A DNA stretch of 38,115 nucleotides from Clostridiales bacterium (lineage in GTDB: Bacteria > Bacillota > Clostridia > Christensenellales > DUVY01): assembly GCA_012840805.1 (NCBI GenBank), contig DUVY01000108.1, forward strand, positions 1 to 38,115, written 5' to 3'. Made by a program: the position numbers and the translations under genes. The notes below the pieces were generated by a model. That model saw only the letters and a list, made by a program, of their open reading frames with translations. It searched no databases and was not told where the DNA came from. Below, piece after piece: positions 1-8,849 of this stretch. Each line of letters starts with the position of its first letter. Position 1 is the stretch's first letter.

Positions 1-72
1 ATGGGATATTATAATTTTATTAACAAAGTCAATATAGCGGATTTGACGCTAAACGCCGCGCCCTCGTTATGA
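1..72 (+). CDS. C-terminal fragment of an unidentified protein (partial)
   Basis: An open frame enters from the left edge of the window and ends at the TGA at 70-72. The visible residues finish with LTLNAAPSL. The stop overlaps the comF start codon as ATGA (69-72), the usual sign of translational coupling, so this is probably the gene before comF in one operon. Only 23 residues are visible and I do not recognise the family. A RecD-type helicase is a common comF neighbour in Firmicutes, but nothing here proves that. Confidence 0.5.
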   Translation: MGYYNFINKVNIADLTLNAAPSL

Positions 73-797
73 AAAAAATTAAAGATTGGCTGATAAAAAC
101 TTTTTTTCCTCCTGATTATAAATGCGTTATTTGCGACAGGGAAATCTTTGATAATCCTAAATATTGCATTTGTCCCGAATGTGAAATAGAGTTTAACGAC
201 CAGAATTTTTGCCAAAAATGCGGAACTGTAATAGAAAACATGTCGGTCTTTTGCCAAGACTGCAAAAATTACAAGCCGCATTATTTATCCGCGCGAAGCG
301 TTCTCATATACGAGGGCAACGCCCAAAAGCTAATACAGGGCTTTAAATATGGCAACAAAAAATATTTATACGAGCCGTTGGGACGGATGATGTCGGATTA
401 TTTTGGGAATTTGGGTTGGGATGTTGATTTGCTCGCGCCCGCGCCTATGTCGCAAGAGCGGCTAAAAGAACGCGGATATAACCAGTCCAAATTATTGGCG
501 CAAGTTATCTGTCAAAACCATAACCTAAAAATCCAAGACGACCTTTTACATAAAATCAAGCATACGCCCTATCAAGCGAGATTGACCCGACAAGAGCGCT
601 TTGAGCAAGTAAAGAATAATTTTTGCGTTCTTGAAAACGCCGACATAAAAAACAAAAGCATCTTGCTTGTGGACGATGTAATGACTACGGGCGCTACCGT
701 GGACGAATTAGCGCGCATATTATTAAAACGAAAGGCGCGGCAAGTCTATGTCTTGGTCTTAGCGCAACCGCGCAAAAAAATAAGAGGACTTTATTAA
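69..797 (+). CDS. comF: ComF family phosphoribosyltransferase-like protein
   Basis: The 242-residue product has the ComF architecture. The N-terminal part carries cysteine pairs of zinc-ribbon type (CVIC, CPEC, CQKC, CQDC within about the first 65 residues). A type I phosphoribosyltransferase domain follows, with the PRPP-binding motif LLVDDVMTTGAT near residues 198-209. ComF proteins take part in DNA uptake in competent bacteria, but many non-competent anaerobes keep the gene and its exact role is unclear. The start overlaps the upstream stop (ATGA) and has no Shine-Dalgarno sequence of its own, so it is likely translated by coupling. The last codons lie inside a hairpin that terminates the opposing nrdG transcript, and the two stop codons share the palindrome TTAA. 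Confidence 0.9.
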   Translation: MKKIKDWLIKTFFPPDYKCVICDREIFDNPKYCICPECEIEFNDQNFCQKCGTVIENMSVFCQDCKNYKPHYLSARSVLIYEGNAQKLIQGFKYGNKKYLYEPLGRMMSDYFGNLGWDVDLLAPAPMSQERLKERGYNQSKLLAQVICQNHNLKIQDDLLHKIKHTPYQARLTRQERFEQVKNNFCVLENADIKNKSILLVDDVMTTGATVDELARILLKRKARQVYVLVLAQPRKKIRGLY

Positions 798-806
798 AGT
801 CCTCTT
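772..806 (-). terminator. Intrinsic terminator of the nrdD-nrdG transcript, inside the comF 3' end
   Basis: A near-perfect inverted repeat has 12-bp arms at 782-793 and 795-806 (AGAGGACTTTA with its complement). Read on the minus strand, the stem is followed by a T-rich run, the complement of the A tract at 773-780. This is a canonical rho-independent terminator for the leftward nrdG gene. On the plus strand no T tract follows. The stem includes the last codons and stop of comF and the stop of nrdG. Confidence 0.8.
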
Positions 807-1483
807 GAGATTGCTTGCCCTTGAAAAGCTTGCTTAACTGCTTCCAAAGTCTTTTCAAAATATTCTTTGGTATGCGGTTTTATCTTTTTGCCCAAAATCT
901 CGCAATATAATTCGTCGTGGTTATATTGCTGTAAGACAAATTTTTTAGCGCCCTTTAACTCTTGCGCGATTTGGATTATGTCTTGTTTGGTCAATGTGGG
1001 CGCGAAAGTGGTTCTAAACTCATAATCTAAACCGCTGTTTTTTATAATCTCAACCGATTTTTTTATGTCTTGGGTGTCAACGGGCGCGCCGACCGTTTGG
1101 GCGTATTTTTCAAGCGGGGCTTTGTAGTCCATTGCGATATAATCAATTAACCCTTGGTCTATAAGGCTTTGCAAAACATTAGGGCGGCTGCCGTTGGTGT
1201 CTAGTTTGACGGGATAGCCCAGCGCCTTGACTTTTTGGATAAACTCGGGCAATTCTTTATTCAAGGTAGGCTCTCCGCCGCTTATGACCACGCCTTGAAG
1301 CTGACCTTTGCGCTTTTGCAAAAACGCCAAAACTTCGTCCTCGTCAATGTCGCCCGCTGATTTTATAAAAGGTCTGTTATGGCAATACCAGCAATCAAAA
1401 TTACAACCGCCTAAGAAAACCGCACACGATATGTGTGCGGGATAATCTATAAAAGAATTTTTTATATAGCCTGCTATTTTCAT
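794..1483 (-). CDS. nrdG: Anaerobic ribonucleoside-triphosphate reductase activating protein (radical SAM)
   Basis: The product is a 229-residue radical SAM enzyme of the longer NrdG2-like type. The CxxxCxxC iron-sulfur motif is at Cys27, Cys31 and Cys34 (GGCNFDCWYC), and an SGGEPT motif near residue 69 fits SAM binding. In this family the enzyme cleaves S-adenosylmethionine to place a glycyl radical on NrdD. The gene starts two bases after the nrdD stop on the same strand, so the pair is an operon. Its stop codon overlaps the comF stop on the other strand. The N-terminus (MKIAGYIKNSFIDYPAHI) resembles the NrdG2 subfamily more than the short enterobacterial NrdG. Confidence 0.9.
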   Translation of the reverse strand: MKIAGYIKNSFIDYPAHISCAVFLGGCNFDCWYCHNRPFIKSAGDIDEDEVLAFLQKRKGQLQGVVISGGEPTLNKELPEFIQKVKALGYPVKLDTNGSRPNVLQSLIDQGLIDYIAMDYKAPLEKYAQTVGAPVDTQDIKKSVEIIKNSGLDYEFRTTFAPTLTKQDIIQIAQELKGAKKFVLQQYNHDELYCEILGKKIKPHTKEYFEKTLEAVKQAFQGQAISRGL

Positions 1484-1485
1484 AA

Positions 1486-3621
1486 TTATAGTCCCGAAAC
1501 AGCGGATAAGCTTTCAAACTGCTTTTTCATTTTTTCCATATCGGCGGGCATTACATATTTTATTCTTTGCCTGTATTCTTCTTTTTTACCCCTATTATAG
1601 TTTTGGACAGGGCGCAAATAACCCACAACCCTAGACCAAACCTCAGCCTCGCTGTCGCAATGCGGGCAGTTAAAGTGCTCGCCCGCGATGTAGCCGTGCT
1701 CATGACAAACAGAGAAAGTCGGGGTGAGCGAAATATACGGCATTTTGGAATTGTGGAATACTGTCTTAATTAAGTTTTTGCAGGCCTCAATGTCGTCAAT
1801 CTTTTCGCCCAAATAAAAATGCAATACCGTTCCGCCTGTGTATAACGATTGCAACTCGTCTTGGTTTTCCACAGTTTCAAAAATATCGTCCGTATAGTTT
1901 ACGGGCGGTTGCGTTGAGTTGGTATAATAAGGCTCTTTATCGCCGCTTGTGATAATGTCGGGATATCTATCGGTGTCTAGCTTGGCAAGCCTGTAACTTG
2001 TGCCCTCGGCGGGCGTTGCCTCAAGGTTATACATATGCCCTGTTTCTTTTTGGAACTCAACCATTATCTCTCTTAAATAATGCATTACTTCCAAAGCGAA
2101 CGCTTTGCCCTCGGGCGTGGTTATGTCCTTGCCCATAAAGTTCAACAGCGCCTCGTTCATGCCCACGATGCCTATCGTGTTAAAGTGGTTGTGCCAATAC
2201 TGCCCCGTGCGCGCTTTTACATCCGCCAAAAAGTACGCCGAATACGGATACAAGCCTTTTTCGGTTTGGTCTTCTATAATCTTGCGCTTGATTTCTAGCG
2301 ATGTCTTGGCAATGTTGCAAAGTCTTCTTATATGGGAGAAAAACTCTTGCTTGGTCTTGCTCAAGTAACCAATCCTAGGCAGGTTCAAAGTCACAACGCC
2401 GATAGAGCCTGTCAAGGGGTTGGAGCCAAATAACCCGCCGCCTCGTTTTTTGAGTTCGCTTACATCCAGCCTGAGTCTGCAGCACATGGATATCGCGTCT
2501 TCGGGGTCTAGGTCGCTGTTCACATAGTTGGCGAAATACGGGATGCCGTATTTGCAAGTTATCTTCATAAAAGCGTTAGTTACTTCGCTGTCCCAATCAA
2601 ACTCTTTGGTTATGTTAAGAGTGGGTATGGGAAAGGTAAACACTCTGCCTTTGGCGTCGCCTTCTAACATAACATCGCAAAACGCCAAATTGAACATATC
2701 CATTTCTTTTTGGAATTCGCCGTATGTGGCGTCTTGGACGACCCCGCCTATTATTACAGGCTGGTCTTTTAGGGTATTGGGCACTTTTATATCAAAAGTA
2801 AGGTTAGAGAACGGGCATTGAAAACCTACTCGGGTAGGAACATTAATATTAAACACAAACTCTTGCAAGCATTGTTTTACCTGGTCGTAGGTCATATTGT
2901 CATATCTAATAAACGGCGCTAGATAGGTGTCAAAGCTGCTCCAGGCTTGAGCGCCCGCGGTCTCGCCCTGCGTGGTAAAAGTCGCATTGACAATTTGTCC
3001 CAAAAGCGAACGCATATGCTTGGGCGGCTTGCTCTCTACCTTGCCCGGCACTCCGCCAAATCCGTGCATCAAGATATGCCTAATATCCCAGCCAGCGCAA
3101 TAGGGGCCAAAAAATCCTAAGTCGTGCAAATGGATTTCTCCGCTTTCGTGAGCGTCGCGCACATCCATCGGATAAATCTCATAAAGCCAATATTTTTTGG
3201 TAAACGATTCTCTTATATAGTTATTAAGCCCGTTGACTGATTTTTGGATATTGGCGTTTTCTTTTATAGCCCAGTCATTTTCGCCCAGATAATTTCCAAA
3301 CATGTCAATAGTGGCGCCGATGAGCGCGTTAATCTTTCTCGCGCTATGGCGTTTTTCTCTATAAAGAATAAACGCTTTGGCGGTCTTGGCGTGCCCGTTT
3401 TCAATAAGGACTTTTTCCACCATGTCCTGAACATCTTCCACATGCGGACGCCTGTCGCCAAATTTTTGCTCTACATTTTTAACAACTTCTTCGCTTAGAC
3501 GCTTTGCCAGTTCGCGATCCTCGCCGCCCACCGCTACAGCCGCCTTATAGATGGCGTTGGTTATTTTCTCAATGTCAAAGGGTTGAACCGTGCCATCTCT
3601 TTTTAAAATTTCTTTTATCAT
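1486..3621 (-). CDS. nrdD: Anaerobic (class III) ribonucleoside-triphosphate reductase
   Basis: At 711 residues it has the usual length. An ATP-cone allosteric domain occupies about residues 1-92 (KRDGTVQPFDIEKI). The catalytic barrel follows. The C-terminal glycyl-radical loop RVVGYLRPVQNYN has the radical glycine at Gly667, preceded by a zinc-site region with C-H and CPHC cysteines. The enzyme reduces ribonucleoside triphosphates to deoxyribonucleotides without oxygen. The start has a good ribosome binding site (AGGGGAG, 7 bases before ATG). It is the first gene of the nrdD-nrdG operon, and its promoter carries NrdR-like boxes. Confidence 0.96.
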   Translation of the reverse strand: MIKEILKRDGTVQPFDIEKITNAIYKAAVAVGGEDRELAKRLSEEVVKNVEQKFGDRRPHVEDVQDMVEKVLIENGHAKTAKAFILYREKRHSARKINALIGATIDMFGNYLGENDWAIKENANIQKSVNGLNNYIRESFTKKYWLYEIYPMDVRDAHESGEIHLHDLGFFGPYCAGWDIRHILMHGFGGVPGKVESKPPKHMRSLLGQIVNATFTTQGETAGAQAWSSFDTYLAPFIRYDNMTYDQVKQCLQEFVFNINVPTRVGFQCPFSNLTFDIKVPNTLKDQPVIIGGVVQDATYGEFQKEMDMFNLAFCDVMLEGDAKGRVFTFPIPTLNITKEFDWDSEVTNAFMKITCKYGIPYFANYVNSDLDPEDAISMCCRLRLDVSELKKRGGGLFGSNPLTGSIGVVTLNLPRIGYLSKTKQEFFSHIRRLCNIAKTSLEIKRKIIEDQTEKGLYPYSAYFLADVKARTGQYWHNHFNTIGIVGMNEALLNFMGKDITTPEGKAFALEVMHYLREIMVEFQKETGHMYNLEATPAEGTSYRLAKLDTDRYPDIITSGDKEPYYTNSTQPPVNYTDDIFETVENQDELQSLYTGGTVLHFYLGEKIDDIEACKNLIKTVFHNSKMPYISLTPTFSVCHEHGYIAGEHFNCPHCDSEAEVWSRVVGYLRPVQNYNRGKKEEYRQRIKYVMPADMEKMKKQFESLSAVSGL

Positions 3622-3651
3622 ATGTATGCTCCCCTGTATTTGATATCAATC

Positions 3652-3709
3652 ATAATAACATATACTATATATAGTGTCAATATATAATTAAAAATACAAT
3701 ATGTAGAAA
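3652..3709 (-). promoter_or_regulatory. nrdD promoter with two NrdR-like boxes
   Basis: On the minus strand there is a perfect -35 (TTGACA, 3675-3680), a 17-bp spacer and a -10 TATTAT (3652-3657). The 16-mer at 3662-3677, ATACTATATATAGTGT on the plus strand, differs from the NrdR box consensus acaCwAtATaTwGtgt by one base and lies across the spacer and -35. A weaker copy, matching 11 of 16, is at 3694-3709. The conserved C and G of the two copies are exactly 32 bp apart, the three-turn spacing known for NrdR box pairs. NrdR is expected to repress here when dATP is high. The nrdR gene is not in the window. Confidence 0.85.
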
Positions 3710-3767
3710 ATATTATAATAAACAGCTTTAGTATAACTTTTGATTATATGAAGATTATTTGTATTTT

Positions 3768-4493
3768 TTATCTTGATGTTTTTTTGAGTTTATTAACTTC
3801 GTTATCTAGGGTTTTTTTCAACTCTTTCATTAGTTCTTTTGAGGGCGGCGCGACATCTTTCAATGAATACAAAAGACCAAGTTCGCGCCATTTTTTTACG
3901 CCCAATGTGTGATAAGGGATAAGCTCGTATTTTTGGGCGTTGACGCAATATTTGGCGAGCGCTTGGATTTGGGAAGGCGTATTATTGATGCCGGGCACTA
4001 TGACCTGTCGTATCCAAAAATCAATATTATTATCAACCAAATATTGATGCATCCGCTGGGTAGGCTCGAAATCCGCGCCCGTCAATTTTTTGTGCTCAAT
4101 CGGGTCGGTATGCTTGATGTCCAGCAAAACAAGGTCTGTCAAGGTCAACAGTTTTTTGATATTGTCGTTTAGCATCCCCGCGGTGTCTATCGCGGTGTGA
4201 ATGGACTGCTTTTTCAAAAGCTCAAAAAACTCATATAAAAATTCGGCTTGCAACAAGGGCTCGCCGCCCGAAACCGTAACGCCGCCGTTTTTTATAAAAT
4301 ATGGCTTGAATTTTATAATTTTGTCCACTAATTCTTGGGCTGAATAGACCGTCCCGCAAGAGCGCTGCCAGGTGTCTGGGTTGTGGCAATAACGGCACCT
4401 TAAATCGCAACCCTGCATAAAAACCACCGTTCTTATGCCCGGTCCGTCCACCGTACCCAATGATTCTATGGAATGAATATAACCTATTTTCAT
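3768..4493 (-). CDS. pflA: Pyruvate formate-lyase activating enzyme (radical SAM)
   Basis: The 241-residue product is a radical SAM activase with CxxxCxxC at Cys29, Cys33 and Cys36 (GCDLRCRYCHNPDTW) and the following TVSGGEPLLQ motif. It has the normal PflA length, without the ferredoxin insert seen in other glycyl-radical activases. It installs the glycyl radical on PflB, encoded just upstream. The start has no Shine-Dalgarno sequence. A TATAAT box at 4503-4508 ends nine bases before the ATG, so a separate transcript with almost no leader is likely in addition to read-through from pflB. Confidence 0.94.
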   Translation of the reverse strand: MKIGYIHSIESLGTVDGPGIRTVVFMQGCDLRCRYCHNPDTWQRSCGTVYSAQELVDKIIKFKPYFIKNGGVTVSGGEPLLQAEFLYEFFELLKKQSIHTAIDTAGMLNDNIKKLLTLTDLVLLDIKHTDPIEHKKLTGADFEPTQRMHQYLVDNNIDFWIRQVIVPGINNTPSQIQALAKYCVNAQKYELIPYHTLGVKKWRELGLLYSLKDVAPPSKELMKELKKTLDNEVNKLKKTSR

Positions 4494-4502
4494 ATTAGTT
4501 TA

Positions 4503-4530
4503 ATTATACCCTATAAACACAGTATGATAA
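4503..4530 (-). promoter_or_regulatory. Putative pflA promoter directly before the start codon
   Basis: On the minus strand a TATAAT (4503-4508) is preceded, with a 16-bp spacer, by a -35-like TTATCA (4525-4530, 4 of 6 matches). Only nine bases separate the -10 from the pflA ATG, which would put the transcription start two or three bases before it. Confidence 0.5.
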
Positions 4531-4532
4531 AG

Positions 4533-4559
4533 CCCCAAAAAGCGCTTGGGCTTTTGGGG
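4533..4559 (-). terminator. Intercistronic hairpin between pflB and pflA
   Basis: Complementary arms CCCCAAAA(A)GC and GCTTTTGGGG with a 6-base loop form a stable stem (one bulged A) just after the pflB stop. The bases after it on the minus strand (CTTTATCAT) are a poor T tract, so it could be a leaky terminator or an mRNA-stabilising end that leaves pflB more abundant than pflA. Confidence 0.5.
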
Positions 4560-4588
4560 GCGATTATCAATATAAAACAAAAGCGCTT

Positions 4589-6814
4589 TTACAACGACTC
4601 AAAAAAGGTCCTTTGTATTACCTCGTCTTGCTGCATCTTATTTAGCGAGTTAAATCTTACCGCGTAACCGCTTACTCTTATGGTAAGGTTGGGATATTTT
4701 TCGGGATGTTTTTGTGCGTCCAATAGGCATTCGCGGTCTAGAACATTGACATTTATATGATGCGCGCCCTGCGAGAAATATCCGTCCAATATATTGACCA
4801 AATTAGTTTGTCTGTCTTTCATATTAGCGCCCAATGTTTTGGGTATGATGCTAAATGTGTTGGATATGCCGTCTTGGCAAGCCTCATAAGGTAGTTTGGC
4901 GACGCTGTTTAAAGAGGCAAGCGCGCCGCAGCACTCTCTACCGTGCATAGGGTTTGCCCCCGGCGCGAAAGGCTCGCCAAACTTTCTGCCGTCGGGCGTG
5001 GAACCCGTTTTTTTGCCATACACGACATTGCTGGTTATTGTTAAAATGGACAAGGTGTGCTTGGCGTCGCGATAAGCGGGGCGTTTTTTGAGCGCTTCAT
5101 AAAAATACGAGACAATTTCGCGGGCGATAGAGTCCACTCTCTCATCGTCGTTGCCGTATTTGGGGAAATCGCCTTCCACCGTATAGTCAACAACAATGCC
5201 TTGCTCGTTTTGTATCGCTTGGACTTTGGCGTGCTTGATCGCGCTTAACGAGTCCGCCGCGACCGAAAGCCCAGCGATTCCAAACGCCATAAGCCGCTCC
5301 ACATGCGTGTTATGCAATGCCATTTGGATTTTTTCATAAGCGTATTTGTCGTGCATATAATGGATGATGTTCATCGTGTCCACATATAGCGCCGCCAGCC
5401 AGTCCATATATTTTTGAAACCTTTGGTAAACCTCGTCATAATTAAGCTCGCCTGTCAACGCGGGCATTTCGGGCCCGATTTGGACGCCGCTTAACTCGTC
5501 TTTGCCGCCGTTGATCGCCATCAGCAACACTTTGGGTAGATTGCAACGCGCGCCGAAATATTGCATTTGCTCGCCAATTTTCATCGCGCTTACACAGCAA
5601 GCGATGCCGTAATCGTCGCCATAAATAGGACGCATAATATCGTCGTTTTCGTATTGTATGGAATTGGTGACAATGCTGATATAAGCGCAGTATTCTTTGA
5701 AGTTTTGGGGCAAGCTCTGCGACCATAATACCGTCAAGTTAGGCTCGGGCGATGGAGTCAAATTCTCCAGCGTGCGCAAAAACCTATAAGAAGTTTTGGT
5801 AATCAAATGCCGCCCGTCAAGCCCCATTCCGCCTATGCTTTCGGTAACCCACGTCGGATCGCCCGCGAACAGCTCGTTATATTCGGGCGTTCTAAGCTGG
5901 CGTGCCATCCTAAGTTTTAGGACGAATTGGTCAATAAGCTCTTGGGCAAATTCTTCATTGATAACGCCGTTTTTTAAATCCCTTTGGATATAAATATCCA
6001 AAAATGTGGATATCCTGCCCAAACTCTCCGCCGCGCCGTTTTGTTCCTTTATCGCCGCGAGATAGGCAAAATATACCCATTGGACAGCTTCTTGGGCGTT
6101 TGCGGCGGGCGCTGAGATATCGTATCCATACATAGCCGCCATTTGTTTTAATTGTTCTAGATATTCTATCTGACGAAAAACTTCTTCTCTTAGGCGGATG
6201 TTTTCGTCTAACATTGTGACATTTTCCAACGCTTGCATATCGGCTTTTTTCTTCTCAATCAAGTAATCTACGCCATACAGCGCCACTCTTCTATAATCGC
6301 CGATAATCCTGCCCCGACCATACGCGTCTGGCAAGCCCGTGATAATTCCGCTTCGGCGAGCTTTGCGCATAGTGGAAGTATATGCCCTAAACACCCCGTC
6401 GTTGTGGGTGGTGCGGTATTTGAATTGGTCTTCTATTTTTTGGGATAGCTTATAACCGTAAGCTTCGCAAGCCGCTCGCGCCATGCGCATTCCGCCAAAG
6501 GGATTGACGCCGCGCTTTAGCGGCTCGTCGGTCTGGAATCCTACGATAAGCTCGTTTTCTTTGTCCAAATAACCTGGCTTATATGAAGTCAGCGAGCTTA
6601 CGGTTTCGGTGTCTATATCCAGCACTCCGCCTCGTTCTTCCTCTAGTTTGTGAAGCTCGTTATATTTTTCCAATAAGCCCAATGTCCGCTCGGTAGGACC
6701 TATCAAAAAGCTTTGGTCGCCGTCATAGGGCTCGTAGTTTGTAACGATAAAATCGCGCACATTGACATCTTTGTCCCAAAGATGCGCTTTAAATCCATTC
6801 CATTCTTTTCTCAT
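4589..6814 (-). CDS. pflB: Formate C-acetyltransferase (pyruvate formate-lyase)
   Basis: The 741-residue product matches PflB in length and motifs. The adjacent active-site cysteines are Cys406 and Cys407 ([10 protein letters not shown]). The C-terminal glycyl-radical motif [12 protein letters not shown] has the radical glycine at Gly716. The enzyme converts pyruvate and CoA to acetyl-CoA and formate in fermenting cells and needs PflA. It is the first gene of a pflB-pflA unit. An AAAGGA ribosome binding site lies about 11 bases before the ATG, a little far but usable. No focA formate channel gene is next to it. Confidence 0.97.
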   Translation of the reverse strand: MRKEWNGFKAHLWDKDVNVRDFIVTNYEPYDGDQSFLIGPTERTLGLLEKYNELHKLEEERGGVLDIDTETVSSLTSYKPGYLDKENELIVGFQTDEPLKRGVNPFGGMRMARAACEAYGYKLSQKIEDQFKYRTTHNDGVFRAYTSTMRKARRSGIITGLPDAYGRGRIIGDYRRVALYGVDYLIEKKKADMQALENVTMLDENIRLREEVFRQIEYLEQLKQMAAMYGYDISAPAANAQEAVQWVYFAYLAAIKEQNGAAESLGRISTFLDIYIQRDLKNGVINEEFAQELIDQFVLKLRMARQLRTPEYNELFAGDPTWVTESIGGMGLDGRHLITKTSYRFLRTLENLTPSPEPNLTVLWSQSLPQNFKEYCAYISIVTNSIQYENDDIMRPIYGDDYGIACCVSAMKIGEQMQYFGARCNLPKVLLMAINGGKDELSGVQIGPEMPALTGELNYDEVYQRFQKYMDWLAALYVDTMNIIHYMHDKYAYEKIQMALHNTHVERLMAFGIAGLSVAADSLSAIKHAKVQAIQNEQGIVVDYTVEGDFPKYGNDDERVDSIAREIVSYFYEALKKRPAYRDAKHTLSILTITSNVVYGKKTGSTPDGRKFGEPFAPGANPMHGRECCGALASLNSVAKLPYEACQDGISNTFSIIPKTLGANMKDRQTNLVNILDGYFSQGAHHINVNVLDRECLLDAQKHPEKYPNLTIRVSGYAVRFNSLNKMQQDEVIQRTFFESL

Positions 6815-6887
6815 ACGTATATATATCCTTTAAAATTTTTTTATTAATCATAAAAATAATTTATGTGCTTCTAATAGGGGGATAGAT

Positions 6888-6917
6888 ATTATACATCCAA
6901 AATCTTAATATTGGCAA
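6888..6917 (-). promoter_or_regulatory. pflB promoter
   Basis: On the minus strand a -35 TTGCCA (6912-6917, 5 of 6) and a perfect -10 TATAAT (6888-6893) are separated by 18 bp, giving a leader of about 70 bases. The rest of the 293-bp gap (6815-7107) holds only small AT-rich inverted repeats and no gene I can support. Confidence 0.65.
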
Positions 6918-7020
6918 GCGTATACGGTGATATAATTACAAAAATAAGCTTAATAATCTGTTGTCAAGCTGTCGAATTTTAGTTTTTTTGGGCAATAATA
7001 TTACGCCCTTTGAATATTAT

Positions 7021-7064
7021 GTCTTTGCATGCCAAAAAGACACTATAACATCAAGACTTATAGT
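7021..7064 (-). terminator. AT-rich hairpins after the DUF1295 gene, possible weak terminator
   Basis: The arms ACTATAA (7042-7048) and TTATAGT (7058-7064) pair perfectly. On the minus strand they are followed by GTCTTTTTGG, itself the start of a second small stem (GTCTTT with AAAGAC, 7021-7041). This is the only candidate terminator for the leftward gene that ends at 7108. Confidence 0.35.
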
Positions 7065-7107
7065 ATATTATTGATTTTTTCTTAAGTAATATTGAATTTT
7101 TTCTAAA

Positions 7108-8001
7108 CTAGTCTTGAGCGGGCGATTTTGATTTTTTGGGAGGCAACAACAAAAGCATAGAAACTCTTTGCTTATACTCCTCGTAACCTGAACGTGTTTT
7201 TAGTAATTTTTTTTCTATCATAGGAATGCTGATAAACAAAAACAGCAAAGCAATCAATACCGCGCCTACAAAAGAATACCACGGCGTATTTAAGTTGCTG
7301 AAAGAAAACACATACACGCCCCACCAAAAAACTATTTCGCCCAAATAATTGGGATGTCTTGAGTAAGCCCAAAGACCTCTGTCCATTACTTTTTGGGCGT
7401 TTTCGCTATCGCGTCTAAAGTCTTTCATTTGCTTGTCCGCGATTAATTGAATCATTGTCGCTATTACCATTGTAAGCAAGCCCAAAGAAGTAAAGGCATT
7501 AAAAGACGAGTTCCCGAAAATAGCGAAATACAAAGGGACCGTTCCCAAATACACTAACACGGTGGGCATAAGGTTGATTCCAAACAAGTTGGTAACAAAA
7601 AACAGCTTGGGGTTTTTTTCCCTTAGCATCGTATAGCGCCAGTCTTGAGTTTTGGTCAAGCCCATAAAGCCCGAAGCCCAATTATATGTAAGTCGAATAG
7701 CCCAAAAACCGATGCAAATTAGCATCAGCATATCTCCAAACCTAAGGGGTTGGCCGTTTATAACAAGCCACGCCGATATGATAACAAGAGGCTGAACGCT
7801 CCAATAAGGGTCATACATGCTGGAGTTTTTAAAAATAACGCCAAACACCCACACAACAAGCGTAGCGCATATATTGGCTATAAATGTCAATATAATTACA
7901 TTATTTATAAAGGGTTTTAATAAGATAAAAACTAAAATTCCTAACGCAGCCGCCAAAATATATACCGCTATCACAATCAAAAAACTTATCGGCCTGTTCA
8001 T
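7108..8001 (-). CDS. DUF1295 / steroid 5-alpha-reductase-like membrane protein
   Basis: I place the start at the ATG at 8001 (297 residues, MNRPISFLIV), because it has a GGGAGG ribosome binding site and because the longer open frame to 8109 runs through a convincing promoter. The protein has about seven hydrophobic segments. The C-terminal half carries the DUF1295 signature GLWAYSRHPNYLGEIVFWWG followed by KKLLKTRSGYEEYKQR. This family is related to isoprenylcysteine methyltransferases and sterol reductases that bind their cofactor in the membrane. The substrate of the bacterial members is unknown, so no reaction is claimed. It stands alone, divergent from the two-component system. Confidence 0.85.
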   Translation of the reverse strand: MNRPISFLIVIAVYILAAALGILVFILLKPFINNVIILTFIANICATLVVWVFGVIFKNSSMYDPYWSVQPLVIISAWLVINGQPLRFGDMLMLICIGFWAIRLTYNWASGFMGLTKTQDWRYTMLREKNPKLFFVTNLFGINLMPTVLVYLGTVPLYFAIFGNSSFNAFTSLGLLTMVIATMIQLIADKQMKDFRRDSENAQKVMDRGLWAYSRHPNYLGEIVFWWGVYVFSFSNLNTPWYSFVGAVLIALLFLFISIPMIEKKLLKTRSGYEEYKQRVSMLLLLPPKKSKSPAQD

Positions 8002-8037
8002 AAATCCTCCCGCTATATAACTATAATTACACCTTAC

Positions 8038-8066
8038 ATTATATCTATAAACCGCTGTCTTATCAA
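8038..8066 (-). promoter_or_regulatory. Promoter of the DUF1295 gene
   Basis: On the minus strand TTGATA (8061-8066, 5 of 6) and TATAAT (8038-8043) are separated by exactly 17 bp. The position supports a translation start at 8001 rather than 8109. Confidence 0.7.
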
Positions 8067-8146
8067 ATGAAACATTTACAATTATGCCTATTTCATATAT
8101 AATTATCATATAAATATTTTAAATAATAAATCTTGAACGGATAAAT

Positions 8147-8839
8147 ATGGCGAAAATCTTGATTATAGAAGACGACCCTCAAATTTCAAGGCTGGTTATG
8201 CTGGATTTGATGCACGAGGGATATGAAGCGGAATGTTCGACGAACGGCAGGGAAGGGCTGGAAAAAGCGCAGCTGGGCGATTATGATTTGATTATTTTGG
8301 ATATTATGCTGCCATCGCTAAACGGGCTGGAAGTATTAAGACGGCTTAGAATGACCAAAAACACGCCCGTTATTATGCTGACCGCGCGCGACCAGACCAT
8401 AGATAAAGTTATGGGTCTTGATATGGGCGCCGACGACTATATGACTAAGCCTTTCGCGATAGAAGAACTTCTCGCGCGGATAAGAACGATTCTAAAACGC
8501 CACGCCAATCACGGTCAGGAAATAGACTCTCAAGACGAACGAAGGGTGGGGAAACTGGTCATTAATCTGAACAAGCACTCGGTAACATACGACAATAAGC
8601 CCGTAGAGCTTACACGAAAAGAATACGACCTTTTGCTATATTTGGTGGAAAACAAAAACAAAGTGCTAACGCGCGATCAAATTTTGGACGAGGTCTGGGG
8701 CTATAATTTTTACGGCGAGACCAATGTAGTTGATGTGTATATAAGATATTTGAGAAGCAAGATAGATTATAAGTTTGGCGCGCAACTTATACATACATTA
8801 AGAGGAACAGGCTATATCCTAAAAGACGAACATAACTAA
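8147..8839 (+). CDS. OmpR-family response regulator
   Basis: The product is 230 residues. The receiver domain occupies about 1-115, with the acidic pair Asp9/Asp10, phospho-acceptor Asp52 (LIILDIMLP) and the conserved lysine in DDYMTKPFA. A winged-helix DNA-binding domain follows at about 130-228 (VELTRKEYDLLLYLVENKNKVLTRDQ). It is the DNA-binding output of a two-component system with the histidine kinase that begins ten bases downstream. The start has only a weak GGA ribosome binding site. Sequence alone does not give the signal or targets. The divergent DUF1295 gene is a neighbour that could be controlled by it. Confidence 0.95.
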   Translation: MAKILIIEDDPQISRLVMLDLMHEGYEAECSTNGREGLEKAQLGDYDLIILDIMLPSLNGLEVLRRLRMTKNTPVIMLTARDQTIDKVMGLDMGADDYMTKPFAIEELLARIRTILKRHANHGQEIDSQDERRVGKLVINLNKHSVTYDNKPVELTRKEYDLLLYLVENKNKVLTRDQILDEVWGYNFYGETNVVDVYIRYLRSKIDYKFGAQLIHTLRGTGYILKDEHN

Positions 8840-8849
8840 AGGACTGGCT

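Noticed and set aside
6918-7020. Rex or FNR-type operator in the pflB upstream region
   Set aside because: Partial matches such as TTGTAA with ATCAC occur, but no symmetrical TTGTNAA-TTNACAA or TTGAT-ATCAA site is present.
8001-8109. 36-residue N-terminal extension of the DUF1295 protein
   Set aside because: It has no ribosome binding site and contains the promoter TTGATA-17-TATAAT; the start at 8001 has GGGAGG.
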